Shown here one piece after another: positions 52,762-61,759 of a stretch of DNA of 64,000 bases. Under the pieces are notes generated by a model. The model searched no databases. It had not been told where the DNA came from and was given only the letters and a program-made list of their open reading frames with translations. Origin of the DNA: Priestia endophytica DSM 13796 (GTDB taxonomy: Bacteria > Bacillota > Bacilli > Bacillales > Bacillaceae_H); assembly GCF_900115845.1 (NCBI RefSeq), contig NZ_FOXX01000001.1, positions 1-64,000 of the forward strand, written 5' to 3'. Each line of letters begins with the position of its first letter. The first letter of the stretch is position 1. Made by a program: the position numbers and the translations under genes.

Positions 52762-54738
52762 TCACCCTTCCTTATGGAACGGCTGTTCCGCTTCCGTAAT
52801 TTCTTCAACACTTACATAGTAGCCTTTATCTTCTTCAAAGGAACGAACCGAGCGAACGAGCATACAACATAGTATCCCCACTGCGCCTAATATCGCCATC
52901 CACCATAGTTCAAAAACAAGGGCAAAACCAGCGACAAAGAAGAATGCACACATAACAGGAGCTGTTCCTGTATTGCTTGGCATATGAATAGGTTCATAGT
53001 TTCCTTCTTCTTTTTGCCCTTTCTTTGTTTGCTTTTTCGCTCTTTGCTTCATATCCCAGAACGTATCAATATTTTGAACGTGAGGGATCTTCGCAAAGTT
53101 GTAGTGAGGCGGAATAGACGTTGTTGTTGCCCATTCAAGCGTTCTTCCATCCCATACGTCTCCTTCTGTTTCTCTAATCGCATAGCGGTGGCTGTAATAA
53201 ATGTTGTATACAAACACAACGAATCCAAGTCCCATCGCAGCGGCCCCAACGCTTGATGCAACGTTTAGGCCTGTCCAACCATCTTCAGGAGCGTACGTAT
53301 ACACACGGCGCGGCATGCCATCAAACCCTAAAATAAACTGCGGAAGGAAACATACGTTAAAGCCGATTGTAAACAACCAAAACGCCCATTTTCCAATTCT
53401 TTCGTTCATTTTGTAGCCAACCATTTTTGGATACCAGTAAATTAGACCAGCAAAACAAGCAAAGGCAACACCCGCAATTAGCGTGTAGTGGAAATGTGCA
53501 ACAAGGAAGTATGAGTTATGATACTGAAAATCCGCTGCTGCCATGCCAAGCATAACGCCTGTTACCCCTCCGATTACAAACGTTGGAATAAACGCAAGTG
53601 ACCAAAGCATTGGTGTTGTAAACTCGATCTTACTTTTATAAAGCGTTCCAAGCCAGTTAAACAGCTTAATTCCGGTTGGAATCGCAATGGCCATCGTTGT
53701 AATAGAGAAAATATTGTTAACAGCTGCGCTTCCTCCCATTGTGAAGAAGTGATGCACCCATACAATAAAGCTTAAAAACGAGATGACTACAAGCGAGACA
53801 ATCATCGTTTTATATCCAAAGAGCGTTTTACGCGCGAACGTCGCAATAATCTCTGAGAAAATCCCGAATGCAGGCAACACAACAATGTATACTTCAGGAT
53901 GTCCCCACATCCAGAACATGTTTGACCAAAGCATCGGATTTCCGCCGTCTGTTAAGGTGAAAAAGTGCGTACCAAACAGGCGGTCAAACGTCATCAATGC
54001 AAGCGTAACCGTTAGAATCGGGAATGCAAACACGATAATAAATGACGTAATTAACGTTGTCCATGTAAACATCGGCATGCGAAGCAGCGTCATGCCAGGA
54101 GCACGCATTTTAATGATCGTTACGACAAAGTTAATTCCCGTTAAAAGCGTACCAATTCCTGAAACTTGCAGACCGAGTAAGTAATAGTTAATACCAGGTC
54201 CTGGACTTCCTTCAATTGCTAGTGGCGCATAGTTTGTCCATCCAGCATCAGGAGAACCTCCAAAAACAAAGGAAATGTTAAACAAAATCGCTCCGCTAAA
54301 GAAAGACCAGAAGCTTAAGTTATTCAAAAACGGAAAGGCAACGTCTCTTGCCCCGATTTGTAGCGGAACAGCAAAGTTCATTAACCCAAGTAAAAAAGGC
54401 ATTGCCATAAATAAAATCATAATAGTTCCATGAGTTGTAAAAATCTCATTGTAGTGGTGAGATGATAAAAAATCATTGTTTGGAACTGTAAGCTGCGCTC
54501 TCATTAATAAAGCGTCAACTCCGCCGCGGAAAAACATAAGTAAAGCGGCTAAAATGTACATAATTCCGATTCGTTTATGATCAACGGTTGTAATCCATTC
54601 TGTCCAAAGCCACTTCCATTTTTTAAAGTATGTAAGGACAAACAAAATCCCAATTGTGGTAAGCGCAATCGAAATGTTCGCTCCAAGAATGAGCGGATCA
54701 TCAAGAATTAAGTGCTCTTTAATAAAATCAAACATCAT
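52762..54738 (-). CDS. qoxB: Quinol oxidase subunit I (QoxB)
   Basis: A 658-residue haem-copper oxidase subunit. The low-spin and binuclear-centre motifs are present: [41 protein letters not shown] with the cross-linked [14 protein letters not shown] (copper-binding HH), and [15 protein letters not shown]. It reduces oxygen to water using quinol electrons and pumps protons. About 14-15 membrane helices are predicted. GGAGGAA precedes the ATG. Confidence 0.95.
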   Translation of the reverse strand: MMFDFIKEHLILDDPLILGANISIALTTIGILFVLTYFKKWKWLWTEWITTVDHKRIGIMYILAALLMFFRGGVDALLMRAQLTVPNNDFLSSHHYNEIFTTHGTIMILFMAMPFLLGLMNFAVPLQIGARDVAFPFLNNLSFWSFFSGAILFNISFVFGGSPDAGWTNYAPLAIEGSPGPGINYYLLGLQVSGIGTLLTGINFVVTIIKMRAPGMTLLRMPMFTWTTLITSFIIVFAFPILTVTLALMTFDRLFGTHFFTLTDGGNPMLWSNMFWMWGHPEVYIVVLPAFGIFSEIIATFARKTLFGYKTMIVSLVVISFLSFIVWVHHFFTMGGSAAVNNIFSITTMAIAIPTGIKLFNWLGTLYKSKIEFTTPMLWSLAFIPTFVIGGVTGVMLGMAAADFQYHNSYFLVAHFHYTLIAGVAFACFAGLIYWYPKMVGYKMNERIGKWAFWLFTIGFNVCFLPQFILGFDGMPRRVYTYAPEDGWTGLNVASSVGAAAMGLGFVVFVYNIYYSHRYAIRETEGDVWDGRTLEWATTTSIPPHYNFAKIPHVQNIDTFWDMKQRAKKQTKKGQKEEGNYEPIHMPSNTGTAPVMCAFFFVAGFALVFELWWMAILGAVGILCCMLVRSVRSFEEDKGYYVSVEEITEAEQPFHKEG

Positions 54739-54752
54739 ATGTTCCTCCTTTC

Positions 54753-55715
54753 CTAGTGGTGAGCGTGCGATCCATGATTCGAATGCTCATTTTCGTGTGA
54801 ACCTTCTTCCCTGTCTTCAATCGGTTCTTCAATAAGTCCGTGATCCGCTCTTACTTTCAACGCATATGTTGAGTTAAGACCATGATCAACAAACTCTAAG
54901 TGCGTTGATGAAAAAGTTGTTTGCTCTGCTGTATCTGGAAGCATGAGCTTTTGATATGTTTCCTCAGTCAGCTTTGGAGCCGTTTCTTTTGTTTCCTCCA
55001 CCCAACTGCTATACTCTTCTTCATTCAGCGCCACAAAGTCGAACTGCTGATGAGCCATACCCTCTCCCGTAAAGTTCGAGTTTCGGCCTTCATATGTACC
55101 AACTTCGTCAGCTTGTAGATAAAGTTCATTGACCATGCCAGGCATTCCGTACACTTGCCCACCAATTTGCGGCACCCAGAAAGAAGCCATTGAATCAGCT
55201 GCCGTTATTTTGAATAAAACCGGATGATTTTCAGGTACGTTCACGTAATTGATTGTTTCAATTTCTTCTTCTGGATAGCTAAAAATCCACTTCCAGTCAA
55301 CGGCCGTTGCATGGATAACAATCGGCTCTTTATGCGCTGTAGATTTCGGTGCTTCTTTTAAATCATAAAGAGCTTTCGCATTTGGAATCGAAAGAGCAAT
55401 AACAATTAAAAGAGGAATAAGGGTCCAAATGATTTCAAGCTTCGTGCTGCCGTGCAAATTTGGATCATAATCGCGGTCATTGAAGTTTTTTCGATTACGA
55501 TACTTTATAATTACAAAAGTAAATACAGCAAAAATGATGACAACAATAGCAAGCATAAAATAAAGGGAAAAGATAATAAGATCTTTTTGAATTTCCCCAA
55601 CCGGTCCCTTAGGATCTAACACGATAAGATCACTGCGAACTCCAAGTACAGTAATAATAACGAGTGAGATTAAACTACTTATTACGATCAACCATGCTTT
55701 ACGATTTTTGAACAT
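54753..55715 (-). CDS. qoxA: Quinol oxidase subunit II (QoxA), no lipidation cysteine
   Basis: A 320-residue subunit. After the N-terminal helix comes [49 protein letters not shown] and the cupredoxin domain ([48 protein letters not shown]). No CuA ligands are present, so it is a quinol rather than cytochrome c oxidase. B. subtilis QoxA has a lipobox LGGC; here the region reads VLGVRSDLI with no cysteine anywhere, so the protein is not a lipoprotein. The tail [14 protein letters not shown] is His-rich. Confidence 0.93.
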   Translation of the reverse strand: MFKNRKAWLIVISSLISLVIITVLGVRSDLIVLDPKGPVGEIQKDLIIFSLYFMLAIVVIIFAVFTFVIIKYRNRKNFNDRDYDPNLHGSTKLEIIWTLIPLLIVIALSIPNAKALYDLKEAPKSTAHKEPIVIHATAVDWKWIFSYPEEEIETINYVNVPENHPVLFKITAADSMASFWVPQIGGQVYGMPGMVNELYLQADEVGTYEGRNSNFTGEGMAHQQFDFVALNEEEYSSWVEETKETAPKLTEETYQKLMLPDTAEQTTFSSTHLEFVDHGLNSTYALKVRADHGLIEEPIEDREEGSHENEHSNHGSHAHH

Positions 55716-56005
55716 GGAATTTCACCTTCCTTTCTAATGTCTCGAATGAAACAAGCTCGGATTCCATCAAATTGTATAAAAAAAGAAAAGTAAGTGATAG
55801 CGATTAAAAGGTCTTTTTTCACTTTTCAATAATTCGACAAACTTCATTCATAAATCAGTAACAACTCTGGGTTTAACCCCCATTTAAAATCCCTCTAGAG
55901 GGGGATTTTCTTTTCATCTTTGCTCTTAAAAATACCTATAAAATGAACTATAAATTTAATTTATCTTTCACTTTATAAACTAAAAAAACTATGCTTTTTT
56001 CATAA

Positions 56006-56036
56006 AAAAAGATGCCTCTTAAAAAGGCATCTTTTT
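56006..56036. terminator. Terminator overlapping the end of the VOC gene
   Basis: AAAAAGATGCCT and AGGCATCTTTTT form a 12-bp stem with a 7-nt loop and adjoining A and T runs. The VOC stop codon lies inside it (56019). Confidence 0.85.
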
Positions 56037-56486
56037 GGTTTCTCTCCATTCTTTTAAACTCATCATTTTAAAGTTCTCTTCCATATTGTGACTTAACGGA
56101 GCAATAAGTTCTATCGAATTTCCATCAGGATCACTAAAGTAAAGAGCAGCATGTGCTTGCGGACTATTCGGTAAAACGAGCGGTTGTCTGTCTGACCCAA
56201 ATCCAAACGCCGTTCTTACTTCAATTCCTCGTTCTTTCAGCCAATCTTTAGCGGAATCCATATCTTTCTGATCAATGTGAAGAGCAATATGGCGAAGGGA
56301 AGCATGATACGGAATATGAACTTGCTCTGTTTCCCAAAGCCCAAGCCAGCTTTCTCCTTTTTTAATCCAAAAGAAGGCCAGTTTCTCCTCGCGAAAGGCA
56401 ATCTCTAAATCTAGCTTTTGATAAAATTCAATCGATTTTTCAAGATTTGAAACAGGTAAATGCGCTTCATACAATCCTTTAATCAT
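56019..56486 (-). CDS. VOC-family (glyoxalase-like) protein
   Basis: A 155-residue two-betaalphabetabeta-module protein. GLYEAHLPVSNLEKSIEFYQKLDLEIAF opens the fold, with metal-type H at LPVSN-proximal and E at LYFSDPDGNSIELIAPL, and HIALHIDQKDMDSAKDWLKERG in the middle. The family includes glyoxalases, dioxygenases and antibiotic-modifying thiol transferases; the specific reaction is not readable. It overlaps the next upstream gene by 4 bp. Confidence 0.85.
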   Translation of the reverse strand: MIKGLYEAHLPVSNLEKSIEFYQKLDLEIAFREEKLAFFWIKKGESWLGLWETEQVHIPYHASLRHIALHIDQKDMDSAKDWLKERGIEVRTAFGFGSDRQPLVLPNSPQAHAALYFSDPDGNSIELIAPLSHNMEENFKMMSLKEWRETKKMPF

Positions 56487-56791
56487 TCAAAACTCCTCCT
56501 TTTCATAAAATAAACAGCAAGATTAGCAATACTTAGCACAGAGATGACTAAGAAAAGAAAAAAAGAGAAAGGATCTCCTGCCCTGTTTAGTTCATCAGCC
56601 AATACTCCCATTCTATACATAAGAAGAGCAGATATTGTGATAGAGAGAACGGAAAAAACGACAACTAAAAAGCCGCTAACACGAGGAGAACGCTTAATCA
56701 AAATAAGAAAAAAGAGTACTCCAACTAGCGCAATGAGGAGGAAAATCAAAAGGGGACGAAAGAGCGTAATTGTTTCAAATTCAATTATCAT
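56483..56791 (-). CDS. Small membrane protein, unknown
   Basis: A 102-residue protein beginning MIIEFETITLFRPLLIFLLI with three predicted membrane helices. GTGAGGTG lies 4 nt before ATG 56791; a start at 56803 lacks a site. It overlaps the VOC gene start by 4 bp, so the two are translationally coupled. I recognise no family. Confidence 0.6.
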   Translation of the reverse strand: MIIEFETITLFRPLLIFLLIALVGVLFFLILIKRSPRVSGFLVVVFSVLSITISALLMYRMGVLADELNRAGDPFSFFLFLVISVLSIANLAVYFMKRRSFE

Positions 56792-56881
56792 AAAGCACCT
56801 CACTTTTTCAATACGTTAACACAAATTGAAAATTATTACTTTTGAAACCCTTAAAAAAAGACCTCCAGTAAAACTAGAGGC

Positions 56882-57106
56882 TTATCGTGCTAATCCATAT
56901 CTTTTTCTTTCCTTGAACGCACAGGAAAGAATATTATCTATTTTAAATGTCCGCTTTTCATGGCGAAGCAAACACCAAGCTTTTACTTTTGTTTCATTTA
57001 TCTCATATACAATGATGGAGCGCTGTGTAATTGAGCCGTTATCCGCCATATAAATAATTTCAAGCGGTTTCTTCGACTCTGAACTTTGTTGTAATAATCG
57101 CAGCAT
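56882..57106 (-). CDS. Standalone WYL-domain mini-protein, predicted SOS-regulated
   Basis: A 74-residue protein. Residues about 14-58, PLEIIYMADNGSITQRSIIVYEINETKVKAWCLLRHEKRTFKIDNILSC, follow the WYL domain pattern (ligand- or single-stranded-DNA-binding Sm-like fold), including the conserved aromatic strand and the RTFKID end. It lacks the HTH of normal WYL regulators. AAGGAG lies 10 nt before the ATG. The promoter at 57131-57159 contains a LexA box in its spacer, so induction by DNA damage is likely. Function unknown; B. subtilis YolD-like proteins have a related domain. Confidence 0.72.
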   Translation of the reverse strand: MLRLLQQSSESKKPLEIIYMADNGSITQRSIIVYEINETKVKAWCLLRHEKRTFKIDNILSCAFKERKRYGLAR

Positions 57107-57130
57107 AATCTTTCAACTCCTTATGTTCCA

Positions 57131-57159
57131 ATTATACCGAACAAATGTTCTTAAATCAA
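57131..57159 (-). promoter_or_regulatory. WYL-gene promoter with LexA (SOS) box
   Basis: Minus strand TTGATT (57159-57154) N17 TATAAT (57136-57131) is a good sigma-A promoter. The spacer contains GAACATTTGTTCG at 57150-57138, that is CGAACAAATGTTC on the + strand, matching the Bacillus LexA consensus CGAACRNRYGTTYC apart from the last base. Repression by LexA is inferred. Confidence 0.78.
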
Positions 57160-57303
57160 CAAAGAGACTTTTTCTCACATAGCAGACGAGCCAACTGATA
57201 GTTAACCTCTTTATACCAAATACTTATTCATTTTAATAAGATGCGAATGGTTTTATTGCACGATAAAACTCATTTAACCTCCCTGATCATTTTCATAAAA
57301 AAA

Positions 57304-57345
57304 GAAAAGAAGAACTGTGATAAAAATACAGCCGTTCTTTTCCTT
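57304..57345. terminator. Possible hairpin in the WYL-DoxX gap
   Basis: GAAAAGAA-AACTGT-type arms pair with ACAG-TTCTTTTC around a short loop, interrupted by two mismatches. No gene end lies near on the + strand. The remaining gap (57160-57523) shows nothing else. Confidence 0.3.
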
Positions 57346-57523
57346 AAAGCATAAATCTTGAGCATAATGACACCTGTATTTCGACCCCAATTCCTTATGT
57401 ATATTATCAATGTTTATTTATTTATAGGATTTCTTACTCCCATAAATAAATATGAAAGACAGCTTTTGTACTGTTATTGAATTATTCATTACCAAATTTA
57501 CATATTTGTTACATTAACGAAAA

Positions 57524-57538
57524 CGAAAATCATTCTCA
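57524..57538 (+). promoter_or_regulatory. Candidate Fur box upstream of the DoxX gene
   Basis: CGAAAATCATTCTCA matches the 7-1-7 Fur box TGATAATNATTATCA at 12 of 15 positions. It is 50 bp before the start codon, in a promoter-like position. With the iron-type binding protein gene nearby it suggests iron control. Confidence 0.6.
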
Positions 57539-57587
57539 ATTATGCTATTATATTTTTATTCATTTACTTTTGGTTAGGAGGAAACGC

Positions 57588-58097
57588 ATGATTATTGAGT
57601 TTTTAAGACGGCATAAAAGTGTTGCTATTCTTTTAGGGTTGCTGCGTGTGTATATCGGATACACGTGGTTTATGGCTGGGCTCGGCAAAATTACAGGTGG
57701 ACAGTTTGATACAGCTGGATTTTTACAAGGAGCATTAGCTAAAACAACTGGAGAACAGGCGACTGTTCAAGCATGGTGGGGAACGTTCCTCGAACACGTT
57801 GCTCTTCCAAACATCGAGATGTTTAATGTTCTCGTTCCATGGGGTGAACTGTTAGTAGGATTGGGTCTATTGCTTGGCTGCTTTACAAAAACAGCCGTAT
57901 TTTTTGGAATGGCAATGAACTTCTCTTATATGTTTAGCGGCGCTACAAGCACAAATCCGCAGCTTGTTCTTTTATCAATCTTCATTTTAATTTCCGCTAC
58001 AAATGCAGGAAGATATGGTGTCGATGGTGTAATTAGTCCTCTTATTAAGGACAAGCTTACGACGAATAAAGTAAAAAGCATGCAAGACATTGCTTAG
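57588..58097 (+). CDS. DoxX/TQO-small-subunit-family membrane protein
   Basis: A 169-residue protein with about four membrane helices. VAILLGLLRVYIGYTWFMAGLGKITGGQFD, VPWGELLVGLGLLLGCFTKTAVFFGM and MNFSYMFSG are DoxX-family motifs. GGAGGAAACGC directly precedes ATG 57588. DoxX proteins are linked to thiosulfate, thioredoxin or redox defence. A Fur box upstream and the convergent siderophore-type gene suggest an iron-limited condition. Confidence 0.85.
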   Translation: MIIEFLRRHKSVAILLGLLRVYIGYTWFMAGLGKITGGQFDTAGFLQGALAKTTGEQATVQAWWGTFLEHVALPNIEMFNVLVPWGELLVGLGLLLGCFTKTAVFFGMAMNFSYMFSGATSTNPQLVLLSIFILISATNAGRYGVDGVISPLIKDKLTTNKVKSMQDIA

Positions 58098-58130
58098 TTT
58101 TTAGAGTACGAGAGCACTAGAATAAGATAG

Positions 58131-58168
58131 AAAAGCAGAGCGAGATGATAGTATCTCGCTCTGCTTTT
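58131..58168. terminator. Bidirectional terminator, DoxX and binding-protein genes
   Basis: AAAAGCAGAGCGAGAT and ATCTCGCTCTGCTTTT pair perfectly over 16 bp around a 6-nt loop. It lies between the convergent stops. Confidence 0.93.
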
Positions 58169-58172
58169 TCTC

Positions 58173-59093
58173 TTATTTTAGAAAGTGTTCTTTAAAAAAG
58201 TTCAGTTGATAATCTAATGTGATAGGATCATTAAACATAAACGCATTTGCATCAGCTTCAAACACGTGATTATTTTTCACAGCTGGAATTTCTTTATAAA
58301 GCGATGTATCTTGATAAGAGTTATCTTGATCTTTATATTTACTAATGACTAAATAGTCTCCAACATATTGAGGCAGAAGTTCAGTAGAAAGCATATAGTA
58401 ACCTTGTTTCTCTGTCATTTCCTTCACTTTATCCGGCATCTTTAAGTTCAGTGCTTGATAAAGGACTTCTGTTCCTCTTCCCCAGTTATCCCCGAATATC
58501 CCGATTTCTTTATTGTAGCTTTCTAATACAGTAACCGTAACATCATCACCAAGCTTTTTCTTAATCTCTTCTCCTGTAGCTTTAGCACGTACCTTAAAGT
58601 CGTCAATCCAGCTTTGTGCTTCTTTTTCTTTGTTTACAAGCTTACCAATTTCTAAATGTTGAGTTAGATAATCCACTTTACCATATGTATAGGTAACCGT
58701 TGGCGCAATTTTCTTAAACTTGTTTAAGTTTTTATTTGTATCTGCTCCTATAATTAGATCAGGCTCTAGCTCTATAATCTTCTCAATATCTTCATCAGAT
58801 ACAACAGGCACATCTTTTAATTCTTTTTCGAATAGCGGACTTTGTTTCGCCCATTCCTCTACCCCTACTATATTGACATCTAGTGAAAGTAAATCTCCTA
58901 CATAACTCCCTAACACAACAACTCGTTTAGGATGTGCAGGTACTTTTATAGGCCCATTTTCTGACTGATATGTGATTGTTTCTTCCTTTTCATCCTTACC
59001 CTGTTCCCCTGACGCCTGTTCCGCCAATTTATTGCCACAAGCACTTATTATAAGAATCATAATAAGTATGATAGGTAAAAGTAGTTTCTTCAT
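58173..59093 (-). CDS. Siderophore/iron ABC-importer binding lipoprotein
   Basis: A 306-residue periplasmic-binding-protein-type III (FeuA/FecB-like) lipoprotein. The signal peptide ends ILIISAC (lipobox-like), then PAHPKRVVVLGSYVGDLLSLDVNIVG and EPDLIIGADTNKNLNKFKKIAPTV, the family core. ATG at 59093 has GGG upstream. A Fur box precedes it. No permease or ATPase is adjacent, so it must share one encoded elsewhere. The siderophore is not readable. Confidence 0.9.
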   Translation of the reverse strand: MKKLLLPIILIMILIISACGNKLAEQASGEQGKDEKEETITYQSENGPIKVPAHPKRVVVLGSYVGDLLSLDVNIVGVEEWAKQSPLFEKELKDVPVVSDEDIEKIIELEPDLIIGADTNKNLNKFKKIAPTVTYTYGKVDYLTQHLEIGKLVNKEKEAQSWIDDFKVRAKATGEEIKKKLGDDVTVTVLESYNKEIGIFGDNWGRGTEVLYQALNLKMPDKVKEMTEKQGYYMLSTELLPQYVGDYLVISKYKDQDNSYQDTSLYKEIPAVKNNHVFEADANAFMFNDPITLDYQLNFFKEHFLK

Positions 59094-59120
59094 GCTTGTT
59101 TCCCCTTTCAATAACCAAAT

Positions 59121-59139
59121 GGTAATGATAATCAATTTC
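59121..59139 (-). promoter_or_regulatory. Fur box upstream of the siderophore-binding gene
   Basis: The + strand sequence GGTAATGATAATCAATTTC matches the 19-bp Fur box GATAATGATAATCATTATC at 16 positions. It lies 28 bp before the start codon and would overlap the promoter. Iron repression is expected. Confidence 0.85.
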
Positions 59140-59243
59140 ATTAAGGTAAATCATATTATCCTTTTAAAATTCTGTCAATATATTCTTTTTTATTCCATAG
59201 ACAAAAAACAAATTGTGCCTTCCCTTATTGCATTCCTTTACTA

Positions 59244-59287
59244 AAAAAACAAAAGCGCTGTTTTAAAAAACGGCGCTTTTGTTTTTT
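59244..59287 (-). terminator. Terminator of the monooxygenase operon
   Basis: AAAAAACAAAAGCGC and GCGCTTTTGTTTTTT pair perfectly over 15 bp, with T runs on both strands. It lies 65 bp beyond the monooxygenase stop (59352). Confidence 0.9.
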
Positions 59288-59351
59288 AACTTTATGAATC
59301 TTTCTCATCGCTTTCATACTAATTACTAGTAACTTATCGCAAGTAGGATTA

Positions 59352-60731
59352 TCATTGCGGTGTAACATTTGGCTGTGTAAAAGCTCCCCTATATTTTGCA
59401 CTAGGATGACGCCTGCTCAGACGGTCTTTTCCAAAAAGCTTAGAGCGTAAGGTTTCAGGCTGTACTTGTTGCTCACGAGCTAGCCCTCTTTTACGAAGAA
59501 CGGGCATCACAGAACTGATAAATTCCTCGTATGAGCCTGGAATGGTTGCATTGATAACATTCACTCCATCTACTCCTGCTTCTTGCCAAAGCTCAAGCTG
59601 ATTTGCAATCGTTTCTGGAGTTCCGACGATGCGAGAATTTCGACTCCGTAACTTGGCTAAGTCTCTTACAGTAGGCGTCCGCCCTTGTGTACTTTGCTTG
59701 AGCCATTGAAATGTACTTTGAACTCCTTCTGTTTTCACATTTTCAAGAGGTGTATCTAAACTAACGTTTCCTAAATCAATGCCCATTCCGCCTGCCATAT
59801 GAGCAATCATCATGTCAAAGTCTATCTTTTGTTCTAATTCAATTTCTTTTTGTTGTGCTTCTTCTTCGGTTTCTCCAATAACAAAAGATAGGCCCTGATA
59901 GAAGCGAATATCATTAGGATCACGACCATACCGAACGGCAAGGCTTCGTGTCTGGTCAATTAGCTTGCGCGCATTGTCAGGATCAGGTGAGACGATGAAA
60001 ACAGCTTCTGCATGACGAGCTGCAAAATTTCGGCCCGCTGCTGAAGATCCCGCTTGAAAAAGAACGGGCGTGCGCTGTGGCGATGGTGAAACAAGATGTG
60101 GACCTTCTACTTTATAACGTTCGCTAACATGATTAATTTTATGAATTTTCTGTGGATCAGCATGAATGCCACTTTCTCTATCTTGTAAGAGGGCATCTTC
60201 CTCCCAGGACCCTTCCCATAGCTTATACAGAACATCTACATATTCATCGGCCCATTGATAGCGGTCATCGTGTGAAACCAATCCATCATATCCAAAATTT
60301 CGAAAGGCGTTTTCAAGCGAACTTGTGACGATATTCCACGCAATTCTTCCTTTTGAAATATGATCAAGGGTAGAAACACGCCTCGCAAAGTTAAATGGAG
60401 GCTCTTGAAGCGGTGCTGCAGTGAAAGCTAGGCCAATCTTTTTCGTATTCACAGCCAAAGCAGATAAAAGAACCATTGGATCGTTGCTTGGAATTTGCAA
60501 ACCGTTGCTTGCATGGTATTCCCACCCTCCTCGGTGATTCCCATATAATCCAACAACATCTGCAAAAAAGATGGCATCAAATCCACCGGCTTCTAGCTTT
60601 TGAGCTAGTGAAACCCATAGTTCTACATCATTAAAGTTTAATTGATGACCTTCCTTATCCCGCCATAAGCCGTGAATAATATGAGAGGCCGTATTCATCA
60701 CAAAGGCAGAAAACGAAAGTGGTTTAGACAT
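59352..60731 (-). CDS. LLM-class flavin monooxygenase (NtaA/SnaA/DszA group)
   Basis: A 459-residue two-component-type FMN monooxygenase with a luciferase-like TIM barrel. LWRDKEGHQLNFNDVELWVSLAQKLE, LGLAFTAAPLQEPPFNFARRVSTLDHISKGRIAWNIVTS and RFYQGLSFVIGETEEEA are diagnostic of the NtaA/SnaA/SoxA subgroup, which oxidises chelators, sulfones, alkyl-sulfonates and S-methylated compounds using reduced flavin from a separate reductase. It is the last gene of an operon with an SsuABC-like importer, and no reductase is visible in the window. GGAGATG precedes the ATG. Confidence 0.9.
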   Translation of the reverse strand: MSKPLSFSAFVMNTASHIIHGLWRDKEGHQLNFNDVELWVSLAQKLEAGGFDAIFFADVVGLYGNHRGGWEYHASNGLQIPSNDPMVLLSALAVNTKKIGLAFTAAPLQEPPFNFARRVSTLDHISKGRIAWNIVTSSLENAFRNFGYDGLVSHDDRYQWADEYVDVLYKLWEGSWEEDALLQDRESGIHADPQKIHKINHVSERYKVEGPHLVSPSPQRTPVLFQAGSSAAGRNFAARHAEAVFIVSPDPDNARKLIDQTRSLAVRYGRDPNDIRFYQGLSFVIGETEEEAQQKEIELEQKIDFDMMIAHMAGGMGIDLGNVSLDTPLENVKTEGVQSTFQWLKQSTQGRTPTVRDLAKLRSRNSRIVGTPETIANQLELWQEAGVDGVNVINATIPGSYEEFISSVMPVLRKRGLAREQQVQPETLRSKLFGKDRLSRRHPSAKYRGAFTQPNVTPQ

Positions 60732-60763
60732 TATCTATCATCTCCATTGTTTAACTTATCGAT

Positions 60764-61267
60764 TTATTTTGGAATAATACGCTTTACAGAGCTGCGAATA
60801 CTCTCCTCTGTTAGTTCACCTGAAGACTTTTCAATAATTTTTCCCTCTTCGTTAATGAAGAAGGTTACCGGAATATTTAGAATATCGTACTGCTCAACAA
60901 CAGAACCCGTTCGGTCTAGCAAAATAGGAAAATCTAATCCGTATTCCTGAACAAAAGGTCTAATAATGACTCTTGGTTCAGTTGCGTTAACAGCAATCAC
61001 TTCCATTCCCTTATCCTTGTACTCTTCGTAAATGCTATTTAAATGAGGCATTTCCTTTTTACAAGGAGGACAGTATGTTGCCCAAAAGTTAAGGATAATC
61101 CCTTTCCCTCTAAAATCTGAAAGGCTCACTTCGTTACCGTGCAGATCTTGAAGTGTAAAATCAAAAGCTATGTCATTAAGATCCGCACCTTTAGCAACGT
61201 TTTTTTCATTCTTAAAGAAATTAACATACACTGTGTAACCTAGCCCTAGTAATAAAACTAAAATCAC
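60764..61267 (-). CDS. TlpA/ResA-like thiol-disulfide oxidoreductase
   Basis: A thioredoxin-fold protein: membrane helix (LVLLLGLGYTVYVNFF), then FTLQDLHGNEVSLSDFRGKGIILNFWATYCPPCKKEMP, with the active-site CPPC, and LNIPVTFFINEEG with the cis-proline. It faces the outside and reduces or isomerises disulfides. The canonical start is GTG at 61267. Reading in frame upstream gives 17 more residues (KYRTKKFSSSLLTG-type positive N-terminus) beginning at ATC 61318, 7 nt after GAGGAGGGAG; that may be the real start. It lies between a lipoprotein and the monooxygenase. Confidence 0.88.
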   Translation of the reverse strand: MILVLLLGLGYTVYVNFFKNEKNVAKGADLNDIAFDFTLQDLHGNEVSLSDFRGKGIILNFWATYCPPCKKEMPHLNSIYEEYKDKGMEVIAVNATEPRVIIRPFVQEYGLDFPILLDRTGSVVEQYDILNIPVTFFINEEGKIIEKSSGELTEESIRSSVKRIIPK

Positions 61268-61311
61268 CAGACCTGTGAGGAGAGAACTACTGAACTTTTT
61301 CGTTCTATACT

Positions 61312-61710
61312 TTAAGATGTTTCTCCCTCCTCTCCATTTGTAACGGATAAAAATATCCCTTTCATTTCATGCTGTTCTTTATAATCCACATGTACAATCA
61401 CTTGTTTTTTTCCCGATTCTAAAAACTTAGTGTCTAACACATACTTTCCTTCCTCTAGAACCTTTGGGGAAACCATCCCCAAAGACGTGCCGTTTTCAAT
61501 AATTTCAAACTGTACATGGGCATCATCAATTTTTTCAGCTCCGTATGTGACAGAGGCTGTTAAACTAGCGGTACTATTAATTGTTAGGTTTGTAGTATCA
61601 CTACTTAAAGAAACCTTTAGTGCTGGAGTCTCTACTGAACGGTGAGCGATACTAGACTGAGAGCAGCCTGCTAATAATAGTGAAATAAAGAGGATTAGAG
61701 TTGTTTTCAC
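61312..61710 (-). CDS. YtkA-like (FixH/YtkA family) lipoprotein
   Basis: A 132-residue lipoprotein: signal MKTTLILFISLLLAGCSQSS with lipobox LLAGC, then one immunoglobulin-like beta domain (LKVSLSSDTTNLTINSTASLTASVTYGAEKIDDAHVQFEI). GTG at 61710 has AAGGAG 8 nt upstream. Its end overlaps the possible ATC start of the thioredoxin gene. YtkA-type domains are found with copper and redox proteins; a role in substrate or metal binding outside the cell is an inference. Confidence 0.75.
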   Translation of the reverse strand: MKTTLILFISLLLAGCSQSSIAHRSVETPALKVSLSSDTTNLTINSTASLTASVTYGAEKIDDAHVQFEIIENGTSLGMVSPKVLEEGKYVLDTKFLESGKKQVIVHVDYKEQHEMKGIFLSVTNGEEGETS

Positions 61711-61759
61711 ATCATAACTCCTTGTCTAACGTACTTTTTCGCTTAAGATAGTTACCTGT

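Noticed and set aside
55888-55915. Short hairpin AAAATCCC / GGGGATTTT upstream of qoxA
   Set aside because: A small stem in an intergenic region with no gene ending there on the + strand; too weak to call a terminator or attenuator.
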